Of a stretch of 37,382 bases of DNA, positions 1 through 8,499 are shown in pieces. A model generated the notes under the pieces. It was not told the origin of the DNA. It saw only the letters and a program-made list of their open reading frames with translations, and made no database searches. The DNA lies in the IMG/VR virus record IMGVR_UViG_3300032284_001177, positions 1-37,382 of that record; one strand, written 5' to 3'. How positions within the stretch are numbered: the stretch's first letter is position 1; each line of letters begins with the position of its first letter. Position numbers and translations under genes: made by a program. Source of the DNA: a virus.

Positions 1-123
1 GCGTCGCCAATGCCTCGGTGACGATTAGCGTTTACGGTACTGTGGTACAGTTCTGATGTCGAATGTTTGGGTTCTGAATACGACTGACGAGCTTCTGCGC
101 GACGGTTATGATGGCAAATTCTA
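1..123. repeat. Direct terminal repeat, left copy
   Basis: These 123 bases are identical to 37260-37382. The repeat runs through the end of one gene (stop at 54-56) and into the start of the next (ATG at 56) with no break, as expected of a circular or circularly permuted genome cut at an arbitrary point by assembly. A genuine short packaged terminal repeat is possible, but its position inside coding sequence gives no support for it. Confidence 0.95.
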
Positions 124-394
124 TGATTTTGCTCCTGGCCGCTGGGTAGAAGTTCCAGATTTTGTGGCGACACATGTATTCGGAGACCAGCAGACGAACA
201 AGGAACCGTATCTTATTCGATTGGGCTGGACAAAGACTTCTAACGATCTGCCAGAGGCTTACGAGCGTTTGAGCAAGTTCGTCATTAGCTCCCAGCCTCC
301 CCAGACCACCACTAATCCGTCCCCTGTGGTGGGCCGAATCCCCCCTTCTTCTGAAAAGAGGGAGGGGGGAAAGGGGATTCATAAAGCTGCCTAA
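56..394 (+). CDS. Hypothetical virion-region protein, 112 aa
   Basis: Not recognised by family. It starts at an ATG overlapping the stop of the preceding gene (TGATG), whose main body is at 36857-37315 on the circle. It lies between decoration-like proteins and the head-tail adaptor, so a small head or connector role is plausible. Residues 1-80 look globular and mixed, with several Trp and Tyr. The last 30 or so are Pro/Ser/Thr-rich then Lys/Gly-rich, and are encoded over a strong G/C hairpin (336-380), so this tail may be a recent addition. Confidence 0.8.
   Translation: MSNVWVLNTTDELLRDGYDGKFYDFAPGRWVEVPDFVATHVFGDQQTNKEPYLIRLGWTKTSNDLPEAYERLSKFVISSQPPQTTTNPSPVVGRIPPSSEKREGGKGIHKAA
336..380 (+). 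other. Long G/C hairpin inside the 3' end of a gene
   Basis: GAATCCCC at 336-343 pairs perfectly with GGGGATTC at 373-380. The interior continues as a C/T-rich against A/G-rich imperfect stem closed by a short A-rich loop. It is not followed by a T tract, so it does not look like an intrinsic terminator. It could slow 3' decay of mRNA or be a small inserted palindrome. Confidence 0.6.
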
Positions 395-406
395 TGTGGA
401 GTTCGG

Positions 407-1045
407 ATGGCTACGACACTTTCGACCTACATTACGCAAGTCAGACGTTTGCTGCATGATGCAAACGCCAATTTCTGGTCCAATCCTGAACTGACCGATT
501 ATATCAACGAAGCCAGAAACAGGCTTGTGCGTGATACCGGCTGCTTGCGTCGTTTGCAAAGCAGCACACTGGTCATTGGTCAGGAAGTTTATGACTTTTC
601 CACCTTGCCGCTGGGCGACAAGACAATGGACGTCATCAACATCAATGCCTATTGGGGCAACAGCCGTATTCCGTTGCGCTATTTGCCATGGACTCAGTTC
701 AATGCTGAATTGCGGTACTGGCAGAATTACATTGGCCAGCCGGTCGTGTACTCCATGTATGGGCCAACTCAGTATTACATTGCTCCGGTTCCTCAGTCGG
801 CGTACCCGATGGAGCTTGATACGGTCATCATGCCGGATGATTTGGTCAATACGACTGACGTAGATCAAATCCCAAACCCGTGGACCGGACCTGTTCAGTT
901 TTATGCGGCTTATATGGCCAAATACAAGGAACAGAGCTACGGCGAGGCTGAACTGTTCAAGAACGAATACATCAAGCATGTGCAATCGGTGCTGACGAGT
1001 ACCTATACCCGTCGTATGCCTGATCCTTACAGCCAGGCGTACTGA
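407..1045 (+). CDS. Head-tail adaptor (connector) protein, 212 aa
   Basis: Resembles the adaptor proteins that sit under the portal in podoviruses and siphoviruses. The N-terminus reads as a helical segment with a LTDYINEARNRLVRDTG-type motif at about residues 29-45, typical of the phage adaptor fold. This is followed by a Tyr/Pro-rich beta region and a C-terminal helix with YAAYMAKYKEQSYGEAELF. The length is usual for the family. The ATG has GGAG 5 nt upstream. Its position just before the nozzle-like gene fits. The family call rests on motif memory and context; no search was run. Confidence 0.75.
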   Translation: MATTLSTYITQVRRLLHDANANFWSNPELTDYINEARNRLVRDTGCLRRLQSSTLVIGQEVYDFSTLPLGDKTMDVININAYWGNSRIPLRYLPWTQFNAELRYWQNYIGQPVVYSMYGPTQYYIAPVPQSAYPMELDTVIMPDDLVNTTDVDQIPNPWTGPVQFYAAYMAKYKEQSYGEAELFKNEYIKHVQSVLTSTYTRRMPDPYSQAY

Positions 1046-3270
1046 TGGCCCCAAAATCTCCAGAGCAGAAGAAATCTTATCACGTCACCAAGGCGTTCAA
1101 AGGGATGAACACTCGTCCTAACCGGACGGCCCTTGATAACGATGAATTTGCCTGGCTGGAAAACATTCAACCCATTGGCTTTGGTAATCTGAAAGTTGTA
1201 CCCACGTCGTCAAATGTGACCGTTACGGGCGGTTCCAATGTCGCATGGGGAAACACGGTCACGGCTTTGACAAGCTGCAACCTGAACAACACCGATTATA
1301 TCATTGCTTTTGAAGCTGATGGTCGGGCTGAATATTACAACATTGCAACCTCGACAAAGGGAAATGTCGCTGTTTCTGGCACGTTTACCGGCGCTGGAGT
1401 GCGGTTGAAGCAATGGAAAAATGAACGCGCTTTGATCGTAGACCCTCAGAAGGGCTATTACACCTGGGATACAACAAATCTCGTGTCTGTTGGTTCTATC
1501 GGATCTATTGGAATTACCAATCCGGGTTCAGGCTACACTGATCCGCCAGTTGTGAGTGTGACTGCGCCAAATGAAACGGGCGGCGTACAGGCTACAATTA
1601 TCGCCAGCATTTCCAATGCCGCAGGCACGATCACAAACATCAACATCACGTCGGGCGGGTCTGGATATACGACTTTCCCCAGCATAACCATTGCTCCTCC
1701 GCTTCAGCCAAATGGGGTGCAGGCGACTGCGGTTGTCTCGACAATTACAGGTGGAGCTATCAGTTCCATTTCGATTACAAACCCAGGCTATGGTTATACA
1801 ACAGCGCCAAGCGTCACTTTCTTGTCTGGCGCGGCAACCGCAACTGCTGTGGTCGGGTCAGGGCTTGTCAATTCCCTGACTGTTACTAATGCGGGTTCCG
1901 GGTACACGTCGGCCCCTACAATCAGTTTTAGCGGCGGTGGTGGATCTGGGGCGGTTGCTGTCGCCGGTCCCCTGACTTTCCGCGTTGGGTCCATAGGCAT
2001 TACGGTCACAAGCGGCGGAATTGGCTATTCCAGCACGCCAAGCGTTGTTATCGATGCGCCTCCCGGTGGCGGCACCCAGGCGACCGCAACGGCAATTGTG
2101 TTTGGCGGCGCTGTCGAGGGAGTTATCGTTACAAACCCCGGTAAGGGATACACGTCTATTCCTAACGTGTCCTTTAGCGGCGGCAGTCCGACAACGGCTG
2201 CAACTGCCAATGCCGTTTTGACCGATCAGCCAATTTCTGACGTGGCCAGCTTTCAGGGCCGCGTTTGGATTTCACAAGGCAGAAATGTATTTTACAGCGC
2301 AGCCGGGGCATATCAAGATTTTGTGAGCGTGTCGGCAGGAAACGTCACCATTCAGGATGACACGCTGCATAGCAGCATCACCGGCCTGATCTCTGCGAAT
2401 AACTTTCTGTACGTCTTTGGCGACGACTCAATCAACGTGTTTTCTGATGTTCGGGTGGCTTCTACCGGCTACACGAGCTTTACCAACACCAATGTTTCGG
2501 CGTCTACGGGATCTACCTATATCGACGGTATTTTCCCCTATTTCCGATCTTTGTTGTTCATCAACCAATACGGCGTTTTTGCCCTTGTTGGCGCAACGGT
2601 TACAAAAATTTCGGACGCTTTGGACGGGATTCTCCCGCTTATTGACTTTACCCAGCCGGTGACCGGCGGTCAGGTTTTGGTCAATAATATCCTTTGCGCG
2701 GCATTCAACGTCTATTATCAAGATCCTGCGGCTGGCACGCGGCCTGTGCAATTAATTTTCTTTGATAAAAAATGGTTTGTAACGAGCCAGGGCTCTATCA
2801 AAAGAACAACTCCGGTTCCTACAGCCAACAAACTATGGCTTTACGGCACGGCAGGCACAAACCTGATTCGATGCTATAATGACCAGACCAGCGCCATCAA
2901 TACGACGGTAATTAGCGCGCTTTGGCCGATGGAAGATACAATCCGAGACAAGCAAGCCCTGAAATTTGCTATTGAAGCAACTTTATCATATGGCGGAAGC
3001 TTGAATGTAACTGTAGACAGCGAATACGGACCAAGTCCTGTCTACGTTATGTCAAATTTGGCGACATGGGTGAATGTTCAAGGCGCAATTATCCCATGGA
3101 TCAACAATTCAGGGAACCTGATTTCTTGGATTGGAGGTTATGGATACACTTTGTACAAGTCTGATGCCCAACAATATGGTAAATATTTGGGACTTAGCAT
3201 AACATCATCCGTTCCAGCGTTCACGTTGAACACTCTTGAGATGGAACACGAACTTAGAGCGAGGTTCTAA
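1045..3270 (+). CDS. Tail nozzle/hub-like protein with a repeat insertion, 741 aa
   Basis: The start ATG overlaps the adaptor stop. The N-terminus (KGMNTRPN, then a segment on genes and values along a beta-rich chain) and the later part from about residue 395 (VASFQGRVWISQGRNVFYS, DDSINVFSD) resemble nozzle or packaged-DNA stabilisation proteins of podoviruses, which form the tail tube below the adaptor. Residues of about 150-392 hold six imperfect units of about 40 residues, each with a T-N/S-P/G-G-x-GY-T/S core. These look like an inserted beta-repeat domain exposed on the tail. The C-terminus ends EHELRARF. Confident as a tail protein, moderately so as nozzle. Confidence 0.7.
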   Translation: MAPKSPEQKKSYHVTKAFKGMNTRPNRTALDNDEFAWLENIQPIGFGNLKVVPTSSNVTVTGGSNVAWGNTVTALTSCNLNNTDYIIAFEADGRAEYYNIATSTKGNVAVSGTFTGAGVRLKQWKNERALIVDPQKGYYTWDTTNLVSVGSIGSIGITNPGSGYTDPPVVSVTAPNETGGVQATIIASISNAAGTITNINITSGGSGYTTFPSITIAPPLQPNGVQATAVVSTITGGAISSISITNPGYGYTTAPSVTFLSGAATATAVVGSGLVNSLTVTNAGSGYTSAPTISFSGGGGSGAVAVAGPLTFRVGSIGITVTSGGIGYSSTPSVVIDAPPGGGTQATATAIVFGGAVEGVIVTNPGKGYTSIPNVSFSGGSPTTAATANAVLTDQPISDVASFQGRVWISQGRNVFYSAAGAYQDFVSVSAGNVTIQDDTLHSSITGLISANNFLYVFGDDSINVFSDVRVASTGYTSFTNTNVSASTGSTYIDGIFPYFRSLLFINQYGVFALVGATVTKISDALDGILPLIDFTQPVTGGQVLVNNILCAAFNVYYQDPAAGTRPVQLIFFDKKWFVTSQGSIKRTTPVPTANKLWLYGTAGTNLIRCYNDQTSAINTTVISALWPMEDTIRDKQALKFAIEATLSYGGSLNVTVDSEYGPSPVYVMSNLATWVNVQGAIIPWINNSGNLISWIGGYGYTLYKSDAQQYGKYLGLSITSSVPAFTLNTLEMEHELRARF

Positions 3271-3605
3271 TGGGCATCCAGGCTTTCAACCCGCAAGGCA
3301 ATAACACCTTCTCGTTTGCGGCTGATGTGGCGGCACCGACGCCCGTACAGGTCATTCCCGGCGGTCTTGGCTCTATCCAGTACCGTCTGCACAACACAGG
3401 CACCGTGGTGGCGTACATTGGCTACGGGGTAAGCGCCTCTGCGGCGACGACCAATGCGACGACCACGATTGACGGCACAAAGCCAACCCTTACAATGGTT
3501 CCGGGGTCTATAGAAGTGTTCACTTTGCCAGCGGGTTGCTATTTTACTGGCGTGGCCACGGGCGGGCCTGCTACTATCATCGTGACCGCTGGCGATGGGG
3601 TTTGA
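3270..3605 (+). CDS. Small beta-rich structural protein, 111 aa (paralogue of 13538-13885)
   Basis: Unrecognised. It is Ala/Thr/Gly/Val-rich with no Lys cluster or membrane segment, and is predicted to be beta. The second half (VPGSIEVFTLP... ending TAGDGV) resembles the end of the 115-aa protein at 13538-13885 (VPGTIKTYSVP... ending LGEGF), suggesting paralogous virion decoration or fibre-accessory proteins. The ATG directly follows the nozzle stop (TAATG), so the two genes are translationally coupled. Confidence 0.75.
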   Translation: MGIQAFNPQGNNTFSFAADVAAPTPVQVIPGGLGSIQYRLHNTGTVVAYIGYGVSASAATTNATTTIDGTKPTLTMVPGSIEVFTLPAGCYFTGVATGGPATIIVTAGDGV

Positions 3606-3608
3606 TCC

Positions 3609-5186
3609 ATGGTTTTCCGTGTAGCATCTGGCTCTGGCGGCGGCGGCGGCATCACGACGCTGACCGCTAATAGCACACCGACTTCCGGCTTTACGGCTGG
3701 CCAATTATTGATGTCGGACGGCACAAAGTTGCAGGCGGCTGGCAACTCGATCATCACAGGCGTTGCGGGCGGTTCCGCCCTGACCCTGACCGGCGCGACG
3801 CAGACGAGCAGCTTCCCGGTTCTGTCGGCCACGCAGACGTGGAACAATGCGGCGGTTTCGTTCACGGCAAACAAGATCAATGTCACCGACACGGCCAGCA
3901 ACGCGCTGTCGTTGTTGCAAGATTGGCAGGTCGGCGGAACGTCGAAAGCGGGCATCATCAAAAACGGTGAGGTCTACGCTCCGGGCGGCTTTTCTGCGAG
4001 TGCAACGAAATCTGGTCAAAATGCCGCGCAAACCGGAATACAATTCGCTTCCAACATATCGGCGACATTAGTTGCGGATGGTTTGGCCTATATTAATTGG
4101 ACGAACTTTTCCAACGCTGGTCGCTTGATAACGATCCAGCAGAACGCCGCTATAGGGTTTTCAATCAACTCTAGCGTTCTTTCCGGTTCAGACACTTCGC
4201 TATCGCGCATTTCTTCCGGCATCATCGGCGTTGGAACAACCGGCGTACAGGGCTCGATTGCTGGCGGTATGCAGATGGCGACCCTCGCCCTTGGCGGGGC
4301 GACGATTGGCAGCAATGCGCTGGCGGTGACGGGGACGGCGAATATTAGCGGAAATACTACATTCGGCGGTCGAGTTATTACGACAAACATCAACAATGCC
4401 GCTGATAATGCTGAAATTGCGTTTTTGCCGTCTCAGATAGCATATTTCGCGGATAAACATACGTTTACGACCAGCGCGGGTGGCATTACGACTACACTGT
4501 CAATCCCTGCCAATAACACCCTCCAAATCGGTCTTGCCGACGCCTCCTCCGCAGTCGCGCAGACCCTACAGTTCCAATCCTCCACTGGCGCAGCCACCAC
4601 CGGCCCGACTTCGACGATTGTGCTTGCGGGCGGCGTGAGTGCGTCAGGTGGGCTGCAAATACAAAAGAAGGTCAACGGTACGCCGACGACTATTCTGGAT
4701 TGGGGCGTGACGAATGGCGGCTGGTCGTTTCCTGCTGGATCATCTTCTGTTCCCGGCGTCGCTCTTGGCGCGAATGGCTCGACGGGTATCTATTCCCGCA
4801 GCGGCGCGTTTTTTAATATCACTGCTGGCGGAACAATTGTTCTCGATGCGACCTCTGGCGCTTTTGGCATCCCAAATGTTCTTCAATTCGCGGTGGGTTC
4901 CTCAGCTACCGGCGTGACAGCGAACACGCTTACAGCGGCGGCAGGCCATCTTGATCTATCCAATGGCGCGACACAGCAAGAGTTCCGCGTTTACCAGACA
5001 ACGACTGGCTCGAAATACAAGGCACTTGCTGGTGACGGAAACCTTGTCAACGTCAGCGGCTATGCGTTCACCGATGGAGCCGCCGCTGCGCTCGGAACGC
5101 TGACAAATGCCCCTGCGGCCGGTAATCCGACAAAGTGGATACCAATTAACGACAACGGTACTACTCGTTATATCCCGGCTTGGTAA
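3609..5186 (+). CDS. Tail fibre-like protein, 525 aa
   Basis: A long protein rich in Gly, Ala, Ser and Thr, with a Gly-rich N-terminus (residues 8-15) followed by a FTAGQLLMSDGTKLQ-type segment. Many short beta-prone repeats with N-T-A-x-x-I and G-A-G-x-T patterns follow. This composition is typical of trimeric phage fibres or appendages. No intramolecular chaperone or collagen repeat is visible. It sits between the nozzle and the internal virion genes. It could be the adsorption fibre, or a shaft carrying the tailspike at 14546-16105. Confidence 0.65.
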   Translation: MVFRVASGSGGGGGITTLTANSTPTSGFTAGQLLMSDGTKLQAAGNSIITGVAGGSALTLTGATQTSSFPVLSATQTWNNAAVSFTANKINVTDTASNALSLLQDWQVGGTSKAGIIKNGEVYAPGGFSASATKSGQNAAQTGIQFASNISATLVADGLAYINWTNFSNAGRLITIQQNAAIGFSINSSVLSGSDTSLSRISSGIIGVGTTGVQGSIAGGMQMATLALGGATIGSNALAVTGTANISGNTTFGGRVITTNINNAADNAEIAFLPSQIAYFADKHTFTTSAGGITTTLSIPANNTLQIGLADASSAVAQTLQFQSSTGAATTGPTSTIVLAGGVSASGGLQIQKKVNGTPTTILDWGVTNGGWSFPAGSSSVPGVALGANGSTGIYSRSGAFFNITAGGTIVLDATSGAFGIPNVLQFAVGSSATGVTANTLTAAAGHLDLSNGATQQEFRVYQTTTGSKYKALAGDGNLVNVSGYAFTDGAAAALGTLTNAPAAGNPTKWIPINDNGTTRYIPAW

Positions 5187-5197
5187 GGACAGAGACA

Positions 5198-5560
5198 ATG
5201 GCATTCATTCGCTTTACTATCTCCACCGACGCAACCGGCGAACAGTTCAAAGAGTTCGCCACCAGCGAAGAAAACATGCAGCGCCACTTTGCGCGGATGC
5301 TGGCGACCGCTGCACAGTACACGGACACGCGCGAGGTCCAGCAGACCGTGCCAAACCCGACCGAGGCTGACCCGGCGCAGACCAAGGTTATCACGGTCAC
5401 AGAAACCTTCCAGCGCCCGCGCAAGCTCGGTGAATGCCTTTCCGACATGCTCAACGAGATCGTCCGCAAGGTCGAGGCTGACACCCTCGCGTGGGAACAG
5501 GCGCAGGCCCTTGCCAAGGCGCAGGAAGCCATCAAGCCGATTGGGTTTGAACCAAAGTAG
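5198..5560 (+). CDS. Hypothetical protein, 120 aa
   Basis: Unrecognised. The start chosen is the ATG at 5198, with AAGGAC 8 nt upstream; an in-frame TTG at 5180 lies inside the preceding gene. The sequence is acidic and helical (EQFKEFATSEENMQRHFARML), with a conserved-looking middle and a C-terminal helix (WEQAQALAKAQEAI). It is encoded with the tail genes, so a fibre-assembly or virion accessory role is possible. Confidence 0.75.
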   Translation: MAFIRFTISTDATGEQFKEFATSEENMQRHFARMLATAAQYTDTREVQQTVPNPTEADPAQTKVITVTETFQRPRKLGECLSDMLNEIVRKVEADTLAWEQAQALAKAQEAIKPIGFEPK

Positions 5561-5580
5561 CAACTTAGAAGGGGACTAAA

Positions 5581-5766
5581 ATGAAGAATTTGACTGTTGA
5601 ACTGACTGAAGAAGAAGCTCGTGTAGCTCTGACCATGCTTGAAATTGCCCTGAAAGCGACGGGCGATCAGGCTGTAGACGCCTATATTGTTCTCAGGAAC
5701 AAAATCAGGTCGGCTCCAGAAACGGTTGTTCCAGAAGTCACAGAAGTTCAGGACCAAAATCCGTGA
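5581..5766 (+). CDS. Small acidic protein, 61 aa
   Basis: Unrecognised. Residues 1-41 form an amphipathic helical region (LTEEEARVALTMLEIALKATG). The C-terminal 20 residues are Glu/Val/Pro-rich and probably disordered. It has an AGGGGA ribosome-binding site 6 nt before the ATG, one of many in this genome. Confidence 0.75.
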   Translation: MKNLTVELTEEEARVALTMLEIALKATGDQAVDAYIVLRNKIRSAPETVVPEVTEVQDQNP

Positions 5767-6101
5767 ACATGGATGTGCTGGCAAGCGTCAAGTTTGGAGA
5801 ACAGGAGTCTCTTAACGAGTTCCTGTTTGAAAACGGCTTGCAGCATCAGCTTTTCAGGGACTATCTGGCTCAACAGAACGTCCTTGGACCGGCTTATCCA
5901 CTGATCGACGTTGATGTGGATCAATTTGACGATTGGTTACAGGCCCATCAGGTTGAGCATGAGTTCTTCGCCGCTCAGTTGGGCCTGTCTAATCCATTCA
6001 ACATGCTGGATGCCGACTTTCGCAAGGAAGAAGATTTCTACGATTGGCTTTCAGAGCATTATCTGACTCATATTCAGATAGCTGGAGCATTAGGAATCTG
6101 A
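5763..6101 (+). CDS. Acidic helical repeat protein, 112 aa
   Basis: It contains three related helical segments (about residues 14-37, 52-75 and 86-112) with an F-x-x-W/F-L-x-x-x-x-x-x-H pattern, such as FDDWLQAHQVEHEFF and FYDWLSEHYLTHIQI, so a three-unit repeat built by duplication is likely. The GTG at 5763 overlaps the upstream stop (GTGA) and has AGGA 9 nt upstream. The alternative ATG at 5769 has a poorer spacing. Function unknown; the surroundings are virion genes. Confidence 0.75.
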   Translation: MNMDVLASVKFGEQESLNEFLFENGLQHQLFRDYLAQQNVLGPAYPLIDVDVDQFDDWLQAHQVEHEFFAAQLGLSNPFNMLDADFRKEEDFYDWLSEHYLTHIQIAGALGI

Positions 6102-6102
6102 C

Positions 6103-6585
6103 ATGGCTGAACCATTAATCTCAGATCCCAAAAAGCTTCCCATGCCCCAAAAGTTTTCGGGAATGGCCAAGCCTAAGCCTTCCATGATGGGGCCGGTTGA
6201 AATCATCCGTCAATCTGCTGGCAAGGAAATGCCACCGGGTTCCGACGTTGAGAAGGTCATTCAGCAAGTCGCGGCTTTGGTGAAGAAGAAGGCCATTCAG
6301 CTTCTACAGATCGGTCAAACGGTCTTTTTGCTAAAGCCTTTGCCAGATGGCGCGGTTGAGTTCCACACGTTTACCGTCGAGCCGCCGCAAGAGTTGGTCC
6401 AAAGGTACAAGGCGGGGTCCAATAGCCTGAAGCAGATGGGCTTCAAAAAGGCTATATCCTATGCGGATAGCCCGGCCTTTGCCAAGATTGCACAAGGCAC
6501 GGGTTTGCCTGTAAAAACGTCTCAGGTGGCTCGGATGGTCAATGGGCAGATGAAGCCCTCGTATAAGTTTGAACTGGACTTATGA
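6103..6585 (+). CDS. Hypothetical virion-region protein, 160 aa
   Basis: Unrecognised. It has a Pro/Met/Lys-rich, probably disordered N-terminus (residues 1-35). A folded region follows with VEKVIQQVAALVKKKAIQLLQIG and a beta strand-rich segment ending in PSYKFELDL. The start follows the previous stop by one base with AGGA upstream. It lies directly before the Gly/Ala-rich injection-type proteins. Confidence 0.75.
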   Translation: MAEPLISDPKKLPMPQKFSGMAKPKPSMMGPVEIIRQSAGKEMPPGSDVEKVIQQVAALVKKKAIQLLQIGQTVFLLKPLPDGAVEFHTFTVEPPQELVQRYKAGSNSLKQMGFKKAISYADSPAFAKIAQGTGLPVKTSQVARMVNGQMKPSYKFELDL

Positions 6586-6586
6586 C

Positions 6587-7357
6587 ATGCCTGCGGTCGC
6601 CGTTATCCCTCTTATCCTCGCAGACGTTGGCATAACAGCGGGTAGCATTGGCGCGACTGTTCTTGGCTCTGCCCTGGCGACTGAAACCATTATAGCTGGC
6701 GTAACAGTTGGGGAGGTTACGGGTGGCGCTATTCTGGGTTCCGGTCTTGGCGCTTTGAACGCGGCGGCTACGGGCGGTAATATCGCAAGAGGCGCTGAAC
6801 TGGGCGCTATCTCGGGTGGCGTTGGCGCGGCTATTACGCCCGGAGCGACCAATTTGGCCAGTGATTTGCTTGGCGCTGGTGTTGGCCAGACCGCATTGGC
6901 TGAAGGGTTAGGGCGAACAATCGGCTCTGAAGCAAGCGGCACGGCGGCTGGATTGGCTGGCGGGAAGAACATCACACAAGCGTCTAAAGGCGCTTTGCCG
7001 GGTTCTCTCGCGGGCGGCATTTCAACTGGTCTGTTGAGCGGGATTAGCGGCCTCAGTGGTCAGGATTTGGGAACTGCGGGTAAGTTCGCTGGCTCTGCCT
7101 TGACCTCTGCCCTGACACCCGTTCTGTCCTCTGCTCTAGGTACGGGATCGAAAGCCACAACCGGGACAACCGGCACAAGCGGCGCGTCTGTTACGGCTCA
7201 ACCTAGCACGGCAGCGCAAGGCGGGGCATTGGCATCTTCACCCGGATTTGCGTATAATGCTGGCTCTCCGGTGTTCGGGTCCAGTGACAAGGACGCCAAA
7301 ACGAGCGACGTTTGGGGGAGTTCGTCGCTTAGGGGCGTTGGTGAGACGGTGACTTAA
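6587..7357 (+). CDS. Gly/Ala-rich putative internal virion or membrane-active protein, 256 aa
   Basis: The protein is dominated by Gly, Ala, Ser and Thr, with long hydrophobic stretches (residues of about 1-60, 80-150). It contains the GAxxGGxxGA-type patterns seen in phage ejection and membrane-penetrating proteins. The C-terminal 60 residues are Ser/Thr-rich. The ATG at 6587 follows the upstream stop by one base; an upstream in-frame TTG at 6569 is inside the previous gene. A role in DNA ejection is inferred from composition and position only. Confidence 0.65.
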   Translation: MPAVAVIPLILADVGITAGSIGATVLGSALATETIIAGVTVGEVTGGAILGSGLGALNAAATGGNIARGAELGAISGGVGAAITPGATNLASDLLGAGVGQTALAEGLGRTIGSEASGTAAGLAGGKNITQASKGALPGSLAGGISTGLLSGISGLSGQDLGTAGKFAGSALTSALTPVLSSALGTGSKATTGTTGTSGASVTAQPSTAAQGGALASSPGFAYNAGSPVFGSSDKDAKTSDVWGSSSLRGVGETVT

Positions 7358-8499
7358 TGGCGAACCTGGCTTCTATTCTTAAATCGTCTGACATGCCCGC
7401 CCTGGCTGAATTGCTGCGAAAACATGGGCGCGGCAAAGACACGGTTTTGGCTCACATTACCCCGAAAGAAGCCGCTTTGCTCAAAGCTCGCGGTGGCCGT
7501 GGCAGCCGCAACCCCAAGACCGGTCTTTTGGAATTTGATGACGGGGTTGATTATTTTGCTCCCCGGACTGATGTTGGATCGTTTCAGACGCCTGCCGCTG
7601 ATGGCACCATTCAACTACCGTCCGGGTATGGTTCTACAGACGCTCAGATCAGGAACCAGTTGTCATCGGATTACACTGCTCAAATTGACAGTGGAAACGC
7701 CCAAGATGGCCAAACCATTTATAGTGGCTATCTCCCTACTTCCACTCAAACAGATATTTGGGGCATTCCAAACACAAGCCAGACAAACCAGGTGGTTATT
7801 GACGCGACTCGGTATGATAAAACCCCGGCTGCGTCTACGGCTGCTGATGTTGCTTCAATTCAGGGCGCTGGCAATAGGGAAATAGCGCCGGGTGGAGATC
7901 CGCAAGCGCAGGCTGCTGATGTGGCCGCGAAGCCTGTAGAAACTGCAACGCCTGCCGCCGCTAAACCGGCTGCAACCGATTGGTTGTCAAAACTGACTGA
8001 AAATCCTTTGAAACTGGCTCTTGGGCTTGGCGGTGCTGGTCTGGGCTTGTACAACCAGATGCAGGCTCGCAAGCAGGCTCAGGGCGTCGCCAATCAAGTT
8101 TCTGACCTTGCGGCGCAACAGAAGCAGATGGCGCAGCCTTACCTGACGGAAGGCGCTACCCAGTATGGGCAGGCTGTTCAGGGCCGGATGACGCCGGTTC
8201 AGCAACAGGCATTTGATGCGGCTCGTGCACAGATCGCCCAACAGGCATCCAGAACGGGTGCGGTCGGGGCGAACCAGGCGGTTGCCGTCGAGGAACGTAT
8301 GCGGCAGCAAGCTTTGAACGGTCAGCTTACGGCTGGCTTACAGCTTATTAACACTGGCGACACGATTATGAACCAGGCGTTCGATAATCAGATCAAGGCG
8401 TTGAACCAGAATGTCGCTTTGAACCAGCAGGCCAATCAGGCTTCAGCAAGCTTCTTTGGCGCGTTAGGTCAGTGGTTCGGAGGATCGAAGAATGCCTAA
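7357..8499 (+). CDS. Putative internal virion protein, 380 aa
   Basis: Begins at an ATG overlapping the previous stop (TAATG). Residues of about 1-60 contain AELLRKHGRGKDTVLAHITPKEAALLKARGGRG and a DDGVDYF end, a segment I associate with phage proteins of the injection cluster. The middle is Ala/Pro-rich. A short hydrophobic Gly-rich stretch near residues 218-230 is followed by Gln/Ala-rich helices with strong coiled-coil character (ARKQAQGVANQVSDLAAQQKQM). An ejection or internal core protein is the best guess; no catalytic motif is seen. Confidence 0.65.
   Translation: MANLASILKSSDMPALAELLRKHGRGKDTVLAHITPKEAALLKARGGRGSRNPKTGLLEFDDGVDYFAPRTDVGSFQTPAADGTIQLPSGYGSTDAQIRNQLSSDYTAQIDSGNAQDGQTIYSGYLPTSTQTDIWGIPNTSQTNQVVIDATRYDKTPAASTAADVASIQGAGNREIAPGGDPQAQAADVAAKPVETATPAAAKPAATDWLSKLTENPLKLALGLGGAGLGLYNQMQARKQAQGVANQVSDLAAQQKQMAQPYLTEGATQYGQAVQGRMTPVQQQAFDAARAQIAQQASRTGAVGANQAVAVEERMRQQALNGQLTAGLQLINTGDTIMNQAFDNQIKALNQNVALNQQANQASASFFGALGQWFGGSKNA

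Noticed and set aside
1-123. Genuine short packaged terminal repeat of the virion
   Set aside because: The repeat sits across a stop-start overlap inside an operon with no nearby signal, which fits an arbitrary assembly cut better; virion end mapping would decide.
32-1054. Minus-strand 340-aa ORF over the adaptor gene
   Set aside because: Spans two well-supported + genes and the circular join, with no ribosome-binding site.
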